NCBI GenBank assembly: GCA_018873245.2
Contig: JAEMBT020000007.1
Location: forward strand, 3,551,129 to 3,615,128
Reading direction: 5' to 3'
DNA length: 64,000 bases
Source: Archegozetes longisetosus
Lineage: Eukaryota > Arthropoda > Arachnida > Sarcoptiformes > Trhypochthoniidae
The notes beneath the pieces were generated by a model. It did no database searches. It worked only from the letters and a program-made list of their open reading frames with translations, and was not told where the DNA came from. Each line of letters begins with the position of its first letter. The stretch's first letter is position 1. Shown in pieces: positions 25,074 through 36,327 of the stretch. A program made the position numbers and the translations under genes.

Positions 25074-26351
25074 ATGAATTCATCAAAAAGTTTATCACGT
25101 ATTGAGCTAATAGAGAGTGACTTCACTTCAAATCCCAGTTGCATTCATGGACCAACCCTTCTCTTCAGAATCATTAGTAATGATCAAAGATATTTCTCTT
25201 GTTCTTCATGTCGATCACGAAAAGACTGCAATTTCTATATGACGTTTGATGATTGGACCAAAAATAAGACTTCAAATAAACTGAAGTCAAAACAGTTCGA
25301 TTGTAATCCCGAGAAAAGTTTGAATGACTTTGAAAGAAGTGAACGAAGTTTTTGTACTAATTGTTCATTACTTTTGTTAAGTGATCAACAATTAAATGAA
25401 CACAAAAGTCATAAAATTATTTCTAATATAAGTCGAAAACAACTATCAAATCCAACAAAACTTTTAAACAGTTTAAGTGATAACAAATTTCACGCTCAAT
25501 ATCTGTTCTCGAATGAAACTAAAAAATTTATAATTAAACAAATAATTGAGAAAAATAACTATAAATCAGTTATAAATATTGGCTGTCCAACAATTCATGA
25601 ATATATTGAAAACAGAAAAAATAAACTCAAGATTAATAGCATTTTATTAGACATCGACGAAAGATATAAACAGTTCTATTCGCCTACAAAGTATCTGAAG
25701 TTTAATTTATTTAATTACCATTTCTTTGATGGACCAAAAGCAGAGAAAACTTTTCAAAACTTCATAGAAGAATCACCGAAAGAGTCACTGATCATGATAA
25801 TAGATCCACCCTTTGGTGGGCTGATCGAAGCGATGGCTCAAACTATCAGCAAAATAAATGAAATTTGGACAAAAGTTAACGAGATCTCAAGTGATGATCA
25901 TTCGATACCAATCGTGTTATTCTTCCCATATTTTAACGAAAAACGAATCATAACTTCGATGCCATCGCTATCGATGTCTGACTATATGGTTGACTATGAA
26001 AATCATAACAAATTTAAGCAAGAATCTGGTCGTAAGTTTGGATCTCCGGTCCGAATATTCACAAATATTGACTTGTCTTCAATTGTTTTACCTCAAAGTG
26101 AAGGCTACCATTACTGTGATTACTGTCTTAAATATGTTTCCAAGAATAATAAGCATTGTTTTGAATGTAATTCGTGTACTGCTAAAGACGGAAAGCCTTA
26201 TAATCATTGTTATAGCTGCAAGCGTTGTGTTAAGAATACTTGGAACCATTGCAGTCAATGCGATTGTTGTCATCTCGTGCAACAGTCATGTAAAAGAAAA
26301 CCTAATTTTGATAATTCAAAAACTAATAGCAATAAAAAGCGAAAGAAATGA
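25074..26351 (+). CDS. ZCCHC4: ZCCHC4-like rRNA N6-adenosine methyltransferase, intronless, 425 aa
   Basis: Domains in order: GRF-type zinc finger (C23, H25, C43, C46, C52 around FRIISNDQRYFSCSSC), a short C2-type finger near residue 98 (FCTNCSLLL ... EHKSH), a Rossmann-like methyltransferase with the catalytic DPPFGG at residues 244-249 preceded by LIMII, and a Cys/His-rich C-terminus from about 343 (YHYCDYCLKYV ... HCYSCKRCV ... CSQCDCC). This is the layout of ZCCHC4, which uses SAM to place m6A on 28S rRNA in the nucleolus. The length is somewhat shorter than the 513 aa human protein. The tail is lysine-rich (NKKRKK), plausibly a nuclear/nucleolar signal. One exon; the ATG at 25074 is the first in frame after an AT-rich leader. 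Confidence 0.88.
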   Translation: MNSSKSLSRIELIESDFTSNPSCIHGPTLLFRIISNDQRYFSCSSCRSRKDCNFYMTFDDWTKNKTSNKLKSKQFDCNPEKSLNDFERSERSFCTNCSLLLLSDQQLNEHKSHKIISNISRKQLSNPTKLLNSLSDNKFHAQYLFSNETKKFIIKQIIEKNNYKSVINIGCPTIHEYIENRKNKLKINSILLDIDERYKQFYSPTKYLKFNLFNYHFFDGPKAEKTFQNFIEESPKESLIMIIDPPFGGLIEAMAQTISKINEIWTKVNEISSDDHSIPIVLFFPYFNEKRIITSMPSLSMSDYMVDYENHNKFKQESGRKFGSPVRIFTNIDLSSIVLPQSEGYHYCDYCLKYVSKNNKHCFECNSCTAKDGKPYNHCYSCKRCVKNTWNHCSQCDCCHLVQQSCKRKPNFDNSKTNSNKKRKK

Positions 26352-26470
26352 ATGTAAAATAATTAAAAATTATTTTATTGAAACCTTTTGATTGTCAAAG
26401 AAATGACAGACTTTCTAGTTATAAGAAACGAATATTGAAAATATTAAATAGTATTTTACTGTATTATAAT

Positions 26471-27016
26471 TTAATTGCTTGATAAACCAATGACTCCACA
26501 GGCCAGTCGTGCGCCCGCATTACCAGTCTTTTTACTTTCAGCTGCTTTTTCACCAGTTCCCCTGCCGAGATCATCTTTAAGAGCATGAACAACAACAGCT
26601 CTACCAATAATAGATTGAGGACCCGATAGCTTCAATTCTCTATCAGTAATCTCAAAGACAGCATTTCCTTGACTATCGGCTACAATATTACCCAAGTCTC
26701 CAACATGTCTAACAGTGTCATTAGGCGAGCCGTGAGTCATTGCATTGGGATTATAATGAGGACCAGTACTAAGACATCCATTGCTAAGATCACCGAACTG
26801 GTGGATATGGAACCCATGATCTCCTTCTGGTCTCAAACCAGTGATGTTGACGTGAACAGTCACTCGTGATGAGTTTTGGATCTGCTCGAAGCGAACCACT
26901 CCCTCAATTTGGACTGACTTTAAGACCACTATTGCTGAATTGGGTGTTCCACCATCATAACTACCCATTATATAAGTTACCATTGAAAAGATGACAATTA
27001 AGCGTAAAGAATTCAT
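26471..27016 (-). CDS. secreted Cu/Zn superoxide dismutase, 181 aa
   Basis: Single exon; ATG taken at 27016 because it starts a signal peptide ([18 protein letters not shown]), whereas the longer open frame upstream lacks an ATG. Sod_Cu domain with Cu/Zn ligands in place: [36 protein letters not shown], plus the Cys pair ([14 protein letters not shown]) for the conserved intramolecular disulfide and the electrostatic-loop Arg. It dismutates superoxide to oxygen and peroxide, here in the extracellular space or secretory pathway. Potential N-glycosylation sites NSS, NIT and NDT. It converges on the ZCCHC4-like gene with a 119 bp gap. Confidence 0.93.
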   Translation of the reverse strand: MNSLRLIVIFSMVTYIMGSYDGGTPNSAIVVLKSVQIEGVVRFEQIQNSSRVTVHVNITGLRPEGDHGFHIHQFGDLSNGCLSTGPHYNPNAMTHGSPNDTVRHVGDLGNIVADSQGNAVFEITDRELKLSGPQSIIGRAVVVHALKDDLGRGTGEKAAESKKTGNAGARLACGVIGLSSN

Positions 27017-28585
27017 TTTTAATGCTGAAAATTGTTGAAAACTAATTGAAAATTTATTCAATCATTTATTTCTAAAGTTTTCCTTCTTGCTATCAAAGTA
27101 TTTCTATTTTTTCTCTTTTATATTTGGTTTTTATCTTCTGTTTGTATCTAATCAAGTAAATATTTTCGCCTAGACTTTCGATAACTTCTCTGTTGATTTA
27201 ATACACTACGAGATTATACTATGCATAACCTTTACATTTTCTGGTCAACTTCTCAATAGCCCTACAACTGTTTAAATATTTTGTTATGTTTCGTTCGTTA
27301 TAAATATTTGATTAATTTATATGATTTTGAAACCGGAAAAACTTTGACGTTCTGCCTCAAGTTTTCAAAGTACAGAACAACTCCTTAATTCACTTTTTCG
27401 TCTAAATTGCGCTATCATTGATTAACATGTAACCGGGAATGGGATTTAAGGCTAATGAGAGCCGAAATACTAAAAGTTTTCTTCCTATTCTAGTATAACA
27501 ATAGGAAAATTTGCTTAATAATATCTGCGAAACAATCAATTAATTGTAAACAATTATGGCATTACATCTAATAACTTATATAATAATTGTGTTCAAAGTT
27601 CAAAATGTAAGCTGAAAATCATCTTCAAGATTGCACAGACCTTTAATCCATGAACCTGTAAAACACTTCTGTTTAACTCGATGGCTTTACTCTACTTTGA
27701 AAACTAGTGATTACAACTAAAACTTCAATCAATACTAGAAATGATTATTCTTTTCTAGATGGACTAGTATGTGCATCTCCATGTCTATTAATTTATGTAG
27801 AAAATAGTTTTGTTAAATACGCATGAGTATTGATTTTATTGAAGTTTTTATGTGGCTTTTGGTGTCACTGTTTACCAACTTTGCACTTTTCAGATAAGTT
27901 TGAATACAAATAAACTACTCCTGTAAAGGCTCAATAAATCGTCTGAACTTATCAGTGATCCAGTTTAATTCACATATTTAAGTGAACTTAAAACTTTAAA
28001 ACTTTCTTAGCTCTAATCACTGTTCAAGTAAACAAAAGTTTTGAATTGTCAAGAATTGAAAATTCTAGAAAAGGAAACTTTATTAACAAAATGACCGATG
28101 ACTGACGCAAATTTCTATTGATTAAATTGAACCTATAAATGAACAAATGTTTTACACGAGCACTGCACATGAAAACTCAATAATACTCGATAGCATTAAG
28201 AGAAACTCGTTAATATGATAACCTGCCTATGATACGCATAAATTTGTTACCAAATTTGATTTCTAACTTGCTTCTTTTACTACATTAAATATTTGATAAG
28301 ATTCTTAATATTTCATGAAAAGCGTGCAATGACAAAACATTACTTATGGTTTCTATCAAACATTATATTTTTGAGTATACAAGTTAATTATTAGATTTTT
28401 GGATGGAGCGCTTCAATTCTAGCCTATCTTATACACAGAGACTTATCCTTCAACTATGCAAAGGATATAATCTTTACATTAACTCTATAATTAGAACGGA
28501 TATAAGGGCGGATTACGACACATGATATAAACAAAATATATAGATTTTAAAGTACTCCTTCAAATGTCTAATCAAATTAGCTAAA
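27017..28585. other. AT-rich intergenic region
   Basis: About 1.6 kb, the shared upstream side of SOD (-) and the MARVEL-like gene (+). No open frame, repeat or element recognised. Confidence 0.4.
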
Positions 28586-29320
28586 ATGTCACTCAATTTT
28601 ATTAATAGTATAATAAATACTGATTTGAAATCAGTAAAAATTGAGATTAATATTGATTACGGTAAAAGTAAAGCAGGAATTCTGAAAAGTTTCCAAATTG
28701 TAGGTTAACTTTAACTTAATTGACTTATAAAGAACTAAATTTGCCAAAACTTATTCTCACTGACTTTTTGTATCAGGCCATAGGACTTATATGTTTTATA
28801 GTGATTCTTCATTCTTGTTACTATAATTACGATCCATATCTTGAGGACTATACAGGATTTGTAGGCGGAAAGTCCGAAACAGCATTCATTTTAGTAGTCT
28901 TTGCGTGTTTTCTATGGACTTCACTTCTTCTAATCTGCTTCATGTTCTCTGTCATCACTTCTACTGTAATCCCAAAAACTATTTTTGTAAGTTTAAAAAC
29001 CTTTGATTTTGTCGCTCTGTGATCTGATTTGAACCTTTATTCAATAGGAAATAGTTTACCATTCAACAGCATTCATACTTTACTCAGTAACTTCATTGAC
29101 TCTATTGATTGAAGTGGCACAAAGAAATACTGATAGAATCAACGGTATATCAGAGCCTGGATTTGCCGGAAAAATTACTGCTTCTGTAAGTTTTCTAGGA
29201 ACTTGTTGTCAAATTTTCTAACTTTATAACTATTTTGAACAACAGGTTTTCGGATTAATAAATTCAATCGCTTACTCGGCCAGCATGTATTTTGCCTATA
29301 AGGCTTATAATAGTGTTTAA
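28586..29320 (+). CDS. four-transmembrane MARVEL-like membrane protein, 156 aa
   Basis: Four exons, all phase 0: 28586-28633, 28777-28986, 29048-29185, 29246-29320. Exons 2-4 have strong splice sites; exon 1 (MSLNFINSIINTDLKS, donor GTAAAA) is the weakest part of the model. Four hydrophobic spans: AIGLICFIVILHSC, AFILVVFACFLWTSLLLICF, AFILYSVTSLTLLIEVA and VFGLINSIAYSASMYFAY, with short polar termini. The size and topology match MARVEL-domain proteins (MAL/CMTM/plasmolipin class) that act in membrane apposition and vesicle traffic, but no diagnostic motif separates these from other small 4TM families, so the family is inferred. Confidence 0.65.
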
Positions 29321-29444
29321 ACTTTTCAACCGATTTCGCAAAATGTATAAAACTTTTTGATAGAGAAAGTTACCAGGTGTAAACTAAGTTTTTGATTAAC
29401 AATTCTGTATAGAAGTTGTATAGAATTTTGATTAAAGTTTAAGT

Positions 29445-29477
29445 GTTATGAGTCAGTTATGAGTCAGTTATGAATCA
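29445..29477. promoter_or_regulatory. three tandem AP-1/CNC-like sites
   Basis: Three head-to-tail 11 bp units, GTTATGAGTCA twice and GTTATGAATCA once, put an AP-1-type TGAGTCA/TGAATCA core on the same helical face at each turn. They lie about 290 bp upstream of the SPOP-like start codon and 125 bp after the MARVEL-like stop. A regulatory role is inferred from motif clustering only. Confidence 0.45.
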
Positions 29478-29762
29478 GTTTTATCTTTACTCAAACTTAT
29501 CTATTTTTGAGCTGACGAAAAGTTATCGGTGTAAGTATTGATATAGACTAAAGTCAAAGAACTCACCTACAACTTAAGGGTTTGATCAAATAACTGTAAA
29601 CTTATTGAAAAGGTATGCGTGACTTTGCTCAACTATCAGTGAAAAAGCTAAATGCTCACACTTATAGCAACGTAATATCTGTTCTGCAAAAACAAAACAG
29701 ACGAAAAGCATTTAAAACAAGCCAAACATAAACGAATACAAAAATCAAAATCACTGTAAACA

Positions 29763-31388
29763 ATGTCGATTTCAAACAACTCCTTGTATTCGTGTTATAT
29801 CAAATCTGATGTAAACCAATTCACGTACATCTGGACAATAGACAACTTCCGCGAACGGAACCACAATCTAGTAAAGAGTACAGTTTTTCACGCGGAAGAC
29901 AGCTCCTGGTCAGTGATTGTGGCCCCGATTGTCAAGAATATAACTGACGGTAACGAATATGTTGGTTGTTTTGTCAACAGAGAGTCTGGAGAGAAACCAT
30001 TGTGGGCTAAATATACGTTTTCGATCGTCAATTGTTCCAATAATGAGAAGAGTAACCCGAAGACTAGTTCTTGTTTTTATCATCAGTCGATTGGCAGCAG
30101 AAGTACTGCTAATGGAAGTAATGGCAATCAGAGGCAAAAGAATACTAATCAGTGGTCGCCAATGGACACCATTGTCTTAAATCCTGGTATGAATTTATAT
30201 TTTAAGGCTTTAATGGTTCGATTTCTTAGCTTTAAATTTAATGTTTTGATTGCACTTCTAGTTACGTAAGTCTCGACAAAAAATGAGTCCTGAGCACTAA
30301 TGTTTTGTTCAAATCATTTTTGTTCTCTTAAATTGTGATATTAACTCGTATTCTTAAAGAAACTTGAAATATTGGATTTTTGAAATTAATTTGATTTCTT
30401 ATTGAATTACTATTTTTAGTACATGTATAGTTTTGCGAAGGTTGACGCTAAACTTATATTTTTAAGTTCTCGTTTTCTTTCATTGACGTGTTGTTTAGGT
30501 AATATTCTATTTGCTTTCAATTTAAGGTCAGTTCGAAGTCCTTCGGTTCGAGTTTTCCCCTCCTGTGAGTCATCAGAACTCAAGGGAGTCTGTTCGAAGT
30601 CCCATTCAACTAATTCAAGGAAAGTCATCTGGTATCAAGTCATTCGTAACAAGAGATTGTTTGTTCGACACTAACAATAATTTGTTGCAAAACAATAAAC
30701 TCACGATTTGTTGCGATGTATGAAAACTATAAGAAATCAATTAAAAGTTCTAAACAATTGATCTCTTCTTCAGATCCGTCTATTCAGTATTAATGATCCG
30801 ATTGAGCAGTTGGAGAGGTTTGACATAAGTCTGTCTCAAAACTATTGTTCACTTTTGAAAGAGGGCAAGTTTTCAGATGTCAAGCTAAACATCAATGGCT
30901 TTGAAATAAATGCTCACAAATCGATATTATCTTCGCGTTCGCCAGTATTCTCCGCTATGTTTGAGCACCAAATGAAAGAAAATCAAGAAAATATAGTCAA
31001 AATTGTAGACATAAGTCCAGAAGTGGCTGAAGAATTGATGCATTTTATATATTCGGGTAAAGTCCTGAACCTGAGGAAAGTGGCAAAAGACCTGTTGTCA
31101 GCTGCAGACAAGTATCAAATGCCACAATTGGTTGAGATATGCGAAGAACACCTGATGTCTAATTTGACTATTGATACAGCACCAGAAGTTTTGGTTTTGT
31201 CACATCTTCACAAAGCAGTGAAGTTGAAGACAGTTGTGGTCGATTTTATTATTAATAATAGAAAAGAAGTCATGAAAAGCTCTAATTGGGAACTAATTAA
31301 GCAACAGTCAGACCTAATGGAAGAACTATTTAAAGCACTTTCCAATTATTACGACAAGAATACACAGTTTGGAGTCTATTGTCCTTAA
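29763..31388 (+). CDS. SPOP-like MATH-BTB protein (CUL3 substrate adaptor), 409 aa
   Basis: Exons 29763-30186, 30527-30717, 30774-31388; phases 1 and 0; 410 codons with stop. MATH domain starts at FTYIWTIDNF, is interrupted by a Ser/Asn/Gly-rich insert (about residues 95-130, TANGSNGNQRQKNTNQW), and ends SGIKSFVTRDCLFD ... LTICCD. Then a BTB/POZ domain (KFSDVKLNINGFEINAHKSI, SPVFSAMF, MKENQENIVKIVDI) and a BACK-like helical tail. In SPOP-type proteins MATH binds the degron and BTB binds CUL3 to build a ubiquitin ligase. Human SPOP is 374 aa; the extra length is mainly the MATH insert. The C-terminus lacks an obvious nuclear localisation signal. TDPOZ/SPOP-like families are often expanded in arachnids; only one copy is seen here. 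Confidence 0.88.
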
Positions 31389-32104
31389 TTTAGACAACAG
31401 TTGTTGTGCTTGTATTAGATAATTTGGTTGAACATACGTTGTTTATATTAAGTATTTAGAATAGTATTACTTTTAAGCAATTTTAAGACTAGTCAATTCA
31501 TTATTTTAATATTGTGTTACTTTATACTGAAATTTAAAACCAATTTTAAGCGCATTTTTTCATTTGTTCTCAATAGTTATTCATTAAATCAAACTTTTTT
31601 TTAAAACCTAGCATGTTTTTGAATGATTCAATTGAATTGCTTATCAATAACCTTGAAACTCAAGTCATAAGGTTTAAACGTTAATGAGTTAACAATGATC
31701 GTATTTGGCTGAACCGGTGCTATAAAGTGTTAACTGTGATGTTATTTGAATTACAGGTAGCACTTTAAAGCACTCATCTGACAATTTGTGTACAATTTGG
31801 CATGCAATAAAATCTGTCTAACTTGAAAATGCAGAAGTGGTTTTTAGAAACAGACCAAATAAATTGATAGAAACCAGAACTTTTGATTGCTTTCTAAAAT
31901 TTGTTGAACACATATTCAAGTTGTAGAGGATTGATTGTAAGCTTAAATTGCTATCGTATCTTCTTCAGAATTGAGAGATAAGTCATTAGCTCTATGAGAA
32001 AAATTTAAATAGAATAAGAATAAAATGTTGCAATGATTCATGATAGCAGTTATCCTGGCGAACTTCATAAAAGCTACATTAAACGGTTGAAATATTAAGA
32101 AATC
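31389..32104. other. AT-rich intergenic region
   Basis: 3' flank of the SPOP-like gene. Nothing recognised except AATAAA-type hexamers near 31808. Confidence 0.4.
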
Positions 32105-32707
32105 GGGTAAATCCGGGCTAATGGGTCTAAGGGGGTTCCCGACCCCCTACCTCCAAGTGCAATACACCATTGGATTCAGTTCGTCGAGCTGAACATTTTG
32201 ATACCACACTTGACTACTTCCAACCCGAACCTGACCACTTCTGGCCACCGAGACCTAACCCCCTCGAAAATGGGTAAACCTGGCTTTACCAAGTTGTAAC
32301 CCAAGCCAAACCTGATTTAAACTAAGGTATAATAGGTTAGGTCGCTTTGCGACCTAACTTATTCTCCCTTAGTTTATATCAGGCTTGTTTAGGTTACGAC
32401 TCGAGAATCCAGGTTTGTCCATTACGAGGTGCTAAACCAAACAACAATGGATATCTCGAGAACTACTTGAGATAATTGACCAAGTGAGGTATCAAAATGT
32501 TCAGTTCGATGTTCTGAGTTCAATGATATATCACTTGGCGGGGTCGGCCACTCCCGTCGGGAGTTGTCCAGAAATGGTCAGGTTCGGGTCAAAAGTGGTC
32601 AAGTGTAGTATCAAAATGTTCAGCTTGACGAACTGGATCCAATGATATATCACACTTGGGGGTGGGAGGTCGCAAACCCCTTTAGACCCATTAGCCCGGA
32701 TTCACCC
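32105..32707. mobile_element. foldback element with long inverted arms
   Basis: The left end GGGTAAATCCGGGCTAATGG is inverted at the right end (CCATTAGCCCGGATTCACCC). The two arms pair along most of their length up to a centre near 32347 (GGTCGCTTTGCGACC). The right arm also holds a direct duplication of a block beginning TATCAAAATGTTCAG. No coding capacity. Sequences of the same style (TTCAGCTCGATGAGCTGA, CCAATGATAT) recur near 34990 and 38210, so this is a dispersed family. Confidence 0.65.
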
Positions 32708-32957
32708 AAGAAATCTAACATTTTTGAAGTATTTTGGGCTATCTTTTAGTTTTAGGATTAGTTTTCATAACTTAAAATTTCAGGATTAACAGTCGATCTG
32801 AATAATAGCTTTGAATATAAGTGACTAATAATCATAACTAAACACTTGTTTAATAGGTTGATTATGTGAACAACACATTTCTAATTTACATCATTCAATG
32901 TAATAAATCGAACGTAAACAAAACGTTAGAACGCAATTATATCCGCTTTTGCTTATA

Positions 32958-34338
32958 CAGTACTTTCCGTTCCTGTTTCGGGTCTTAGCATTTCTTTTTG
33001 TCTTGTCTTTTCATTACTTGCATAAACTTCAATTCAATGATGGTAACTTTATTTAATACTATATTAAGACAAATGAAGGTTTAAAGTGATTTTTACTATG
33101 GGATAGAGTTTACAATTGGAATAGAGTTAATTATCGATTATTTCTCTCATATAACTCCCGAGATAGCTCTCCATATGATTGAAATAGTTCGAACAATGAG
33201 TAGCAGTTATTTGACTCGAAGTCTCTTCAATCAAATGGTATAACTCATCCTCAGTTTAAGGCTCAGCCGCAGTCACCATACCTTTCCGTTGATTGAACAT
33301 TTCTTCGATGGGGTTGAGAAATGGTGAATATGGAAGCAGGAATAAAACACGGTGTCCATGAGATATCAAATTGATGATCGTGTTCTTATGGAAAGGAACG
33401 TTATCCATGATTAGAATAGCATTTTCAATTTTTTGTTCCGACAAATGAATGAATAATTAAGCCAAATACCCCCCGAAATAATCAGAAATATATGGCTGAT
33501 CTTGTATTTCGAAATACGAGAAAGAGACGTAGTGCAAATGGCGCTAGCGATGGAATAGTTGCGGCTTTTCAGTGACTGAACAGTCTTTTTGGCTTTATGG
33601 CTCTACCTCTGCTGCGTCGAGTCCAGACACTGATTTCCCTTTCATCCAGAAAGATTTTGTCTTTTTCGGGGAAAAGATCAATATATTCTATCGCATATTC
33701 ATATCTTTTCTTAATGGCATTGGGAACGTTTCTTCGCTCAGGAACCAGTGAGACGCGTTTGACTGTATAGTGGAATTCCTTCAGTGTTCTACTAATTGTC
33801 CAGATTGATACCACTTTTTTTTATTTCTTCCCTAACTCTGGCGGCGATCGATTTAAAGTTAAACAACAATCAGTGTCCACCCAATTGCAAATAGTTTCCT
33901 TCTCTGTATCAGTTAGTTTTGATGGTTTGACATCAGTTCTTTTTTAGCCTTGGTCCTTTTTTTATAAACTAACGATTTTTGGACAGCATCATGAAGTAAA
34001 TAAAACAATTTAGCGATTTCTGTACAGCCCATTCGTTTTGTTGCCATATTATCTATTATGAGACTTCTAATTTCATTTGATATTCTCTTCTTTTTCCTAC
34101 GAGGAAATTAATGCGTACCACTTCTAGTACTTCATTAATTTCATCCGTTTCCGAACTGAATTTATTGTAACTTGATCGAAATTTGAAGGATTTGATAAAA
34201 TTTCGGTCAGGTTTAATTGCGCATTAATTAAAGGAAAAAGCATTGCTAAGTCAGGAAAAAGTAATTCAAATCTTGACTATAATAAGTTGTCTAAGGAAAA
34301 AGCAATGCTAAGACCCGAAATAGGAGAGCAAAATACTG
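32958..34338. mobile_element. Tc1/mariner-superfamily element, 1381 bp, degenerate
   Basis: About 45 bp imperfect inverted termini: CAGTACTTTCCGTTCCTG ... TTTCGGGTCTTAGCATT at the left and its inverse at the right, flanked by TA (32956-32957 and 34339-34340). Size, TA target and internal transposase fit Tc1/mariner/IS630. The transposase is on the minus strand and broken. Confidence 0.75.
33256..34110 (-). pseudogene. IS630/Tc1-like DDE transposase, broken
   Basis: Minus-strand blocks in several frames. Near 34110-33900 a helix-turn-helix region (SNEIRSLIIDN ... GCTEIAKLFY); 33814-33569 holds the first catalytic Asp block (KIFLDEREISVWTRRSRGR); 33444-33256 holds AILIMDNVPFHKN and LPYSPFLNPIEEMF with the second Asp and the terminal Glu. 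At least two frame changes and internal stops separate them, so it cannot make active enzyme. Family assignment rests on the DDE spacing and the NPIE motif. Confidence 0.75.
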
Positions 34339-34403
34339 TAACTAACGGCGTTATGTCAGACCCAAAGTTAATATCCTGCTCTGTTACTTTAGTATTTTTA
34401 ACA

Positions 34404-34762
34404 AAGGAGAATGCCCAAATCCTATGTAAGTTGGCCCCCCGAGGTGCAAGGTTAAACCTATATCACTCGATAAATCTCTTCAAGTACTAACACTTTGTCT
34501 TCGAGTACTTTGCAATCGGAGCATCCCCCGAGGCGCTAGGAGGTGAAAACTGTATGAACTGGAAATTGCGCAATTTCAGTGTGTGGATAGTATAATCCTA
34601 CTGAATCAGATGTGCTGAGTCGAAGGGTGAAAGAATTAAAACAAAAGAGTCAACCGTAACCGAGTTACAGGGGATTGGCGGGACTTATTTTTTTTTTTGA
34701 AAAAATCGATTTTCATGCATGAAATATATATCAATGAACTCTTCTCATCATTCTGATCAAGA

Positions 34763-34808
<46 letters not shown>

Positions 34809-35200
34809 ATAGTATGTTTACTCGAAAGTGTCAAACCAGAATTTATATCATTATGGAACAGACACCGCCACGGACGATTCTTGTACAATGTGATTCTAAT
34901 GATATCCCATATACTTTGAGGTGGGGTTTAAAGTAATAGGTGAAGTGGTAGGGTCAAAGGTCACTTTACAGGGTCAAACATGGTACCAATATTTTCAGCT
35001 CGATGAGCTGACTCCAATGATATTCAGGTTGAGGGGGTAAGACCACTACGTCCAATTAACGTAATTTTTGGCCATACTGGTCACAACAATGTCTCAATTG
35101 ACCCATCCTTTATATATTCTTATAGTACTCGAAGAGACCTTTCAAATGATATAAATCTCGCCTTGCACCTCAAGGGGGGCCAAAATAGGCACTCTCCTTT
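34404..35200. mobile_element. foldback MITE with about 90 bp inverted ends
   Basis: The left end (AAGGAGAATGCCCAAATC ... GGCCCCCCGAGGTGCAAGG ... CTCTTCAAGTACT) recurs inverted at the right end (AGTACTCGAAGAG ... CCTTGCACCTCAAGGGGGGCC ... TCTCCTT). Non-coding. It contains the microsatellite at 34763-34808. Confidence 0.6.
34763..34808. repeat. (AT)n(GT)n microsatellite
   Basis: About 11 AT units run directly into about 12 GT units: a compound dinucleotide repeat inside the foldback element. Confidence 0.9.
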
Positions 35201-35815
35201 AGATTACCAGAATAAACGAATTTATATTGAAGCGAGCTAATGAAACCCCTATCGCCATCTTTCGGGAACCGGTGTTCAACAATATTACTAAGTGTTCAAA
35301 ATTTCTAAATTACTAATTATTTTAATTATAATTGATTTAAACAACATATCATAAATTCACATATTCAAAAGTATTAACAAAAACATAATAGTCACTACCA
35401 TTATTGCACTTGTGTAAATATGTAAATTCATTGTATCCAAAATTAATGTTATGATTGTTAACCGTGATGATAAAATATCTTAAGTATTAATCCGTTAGGA
35501 TTATCTATAAATCTGTTATTATCGATATCGTTATCGCTATAATAAATCCTTTTATCTAAACGCTTAATCTTTTTTTTCCTCAACCCAGTCCCTCTGGTCC
35601 GATGAAGCTGTACCGAGCTTAATCAATCACGTACTCTTCAGTCTTTACCCCTGTACACCATCCCTACAAAGCAGCGACACGCCGGTATCTTCATACTTGT
35701 TTTGGAGAACCGGTCAACAGGGCATCTTAGCCACCAGTCCCGTTTCACTTAACGCAGTCGGTAGTATTCACTGGTCGCCGCTTCAACATCATTGCTAGAT
35801 GTCTGCGAGGGACTT
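35201..35815. other. intergenic, partly GC-richer
   Basis: AT-rich to about 35570, then a GC-richer 240 bp stretch without a domain-bearing open frame; possibly decayed transposon sequence. Confidence 0.35.
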
Positions 35816-36327
35816 GTTCATTTTCCATGATCCCATTATCACGAAACTCATTTTCCCGAAACTCATTTTCCCGAAACTCATTATCCCGAAAATGGTCTAA
35901 ATGAGTTCGAATAGGTATAATTCAATAACTTTCGAGTTTTTAGATTACCAATGGTCAAAATCACGATATAATTTTTTTTAATTTGTGGCTTCGTCAAAAT
36001 TAAAATGTGGTCGAATAGGTCTGGCTAATAGGTTAGGTTAGGTTAGGTCCTATAGTACTTCCTATAGCTGATGAGACCCGAAGGTCGAAACTATTATTAA
36101 AAGAGAGAAATACACTTAGATTCCAAATAGAAACTCAAAATTCCCTAAGGAACTCCGAATTTCTACATATAACCCTTAGGTTCCACATAAAATCTCGAAG
36201 TTCCCTTAGGTCATTGTAAAACTCTATAGTTATTGAAATGTATCTATTCGAGCTCATTTTGACCATTTTCGGGATAATGAGTTTCGGAAAACGAGTTTTA
36301 TGGAAAATGAGATTCGGGAAAATGAAC
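35816..36327. mobile_element. MITE with CCCGAAACTCATTTT subterminal repeats, 512 bp
   Basis: The left arm carries GAAACTCATTTTCCC in three tandem near-copies and then CGAAACTCATTATCCCGAAA followed by ATGGTC; the right arm carries the inverse (CCATTTTCGGGATAATGAGT and TTTCGG), so the inverted match extends more than 60 bp. The core has TAGGTTAGGTTAGG repeats. No coding capacity. Confidence 0.6.
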
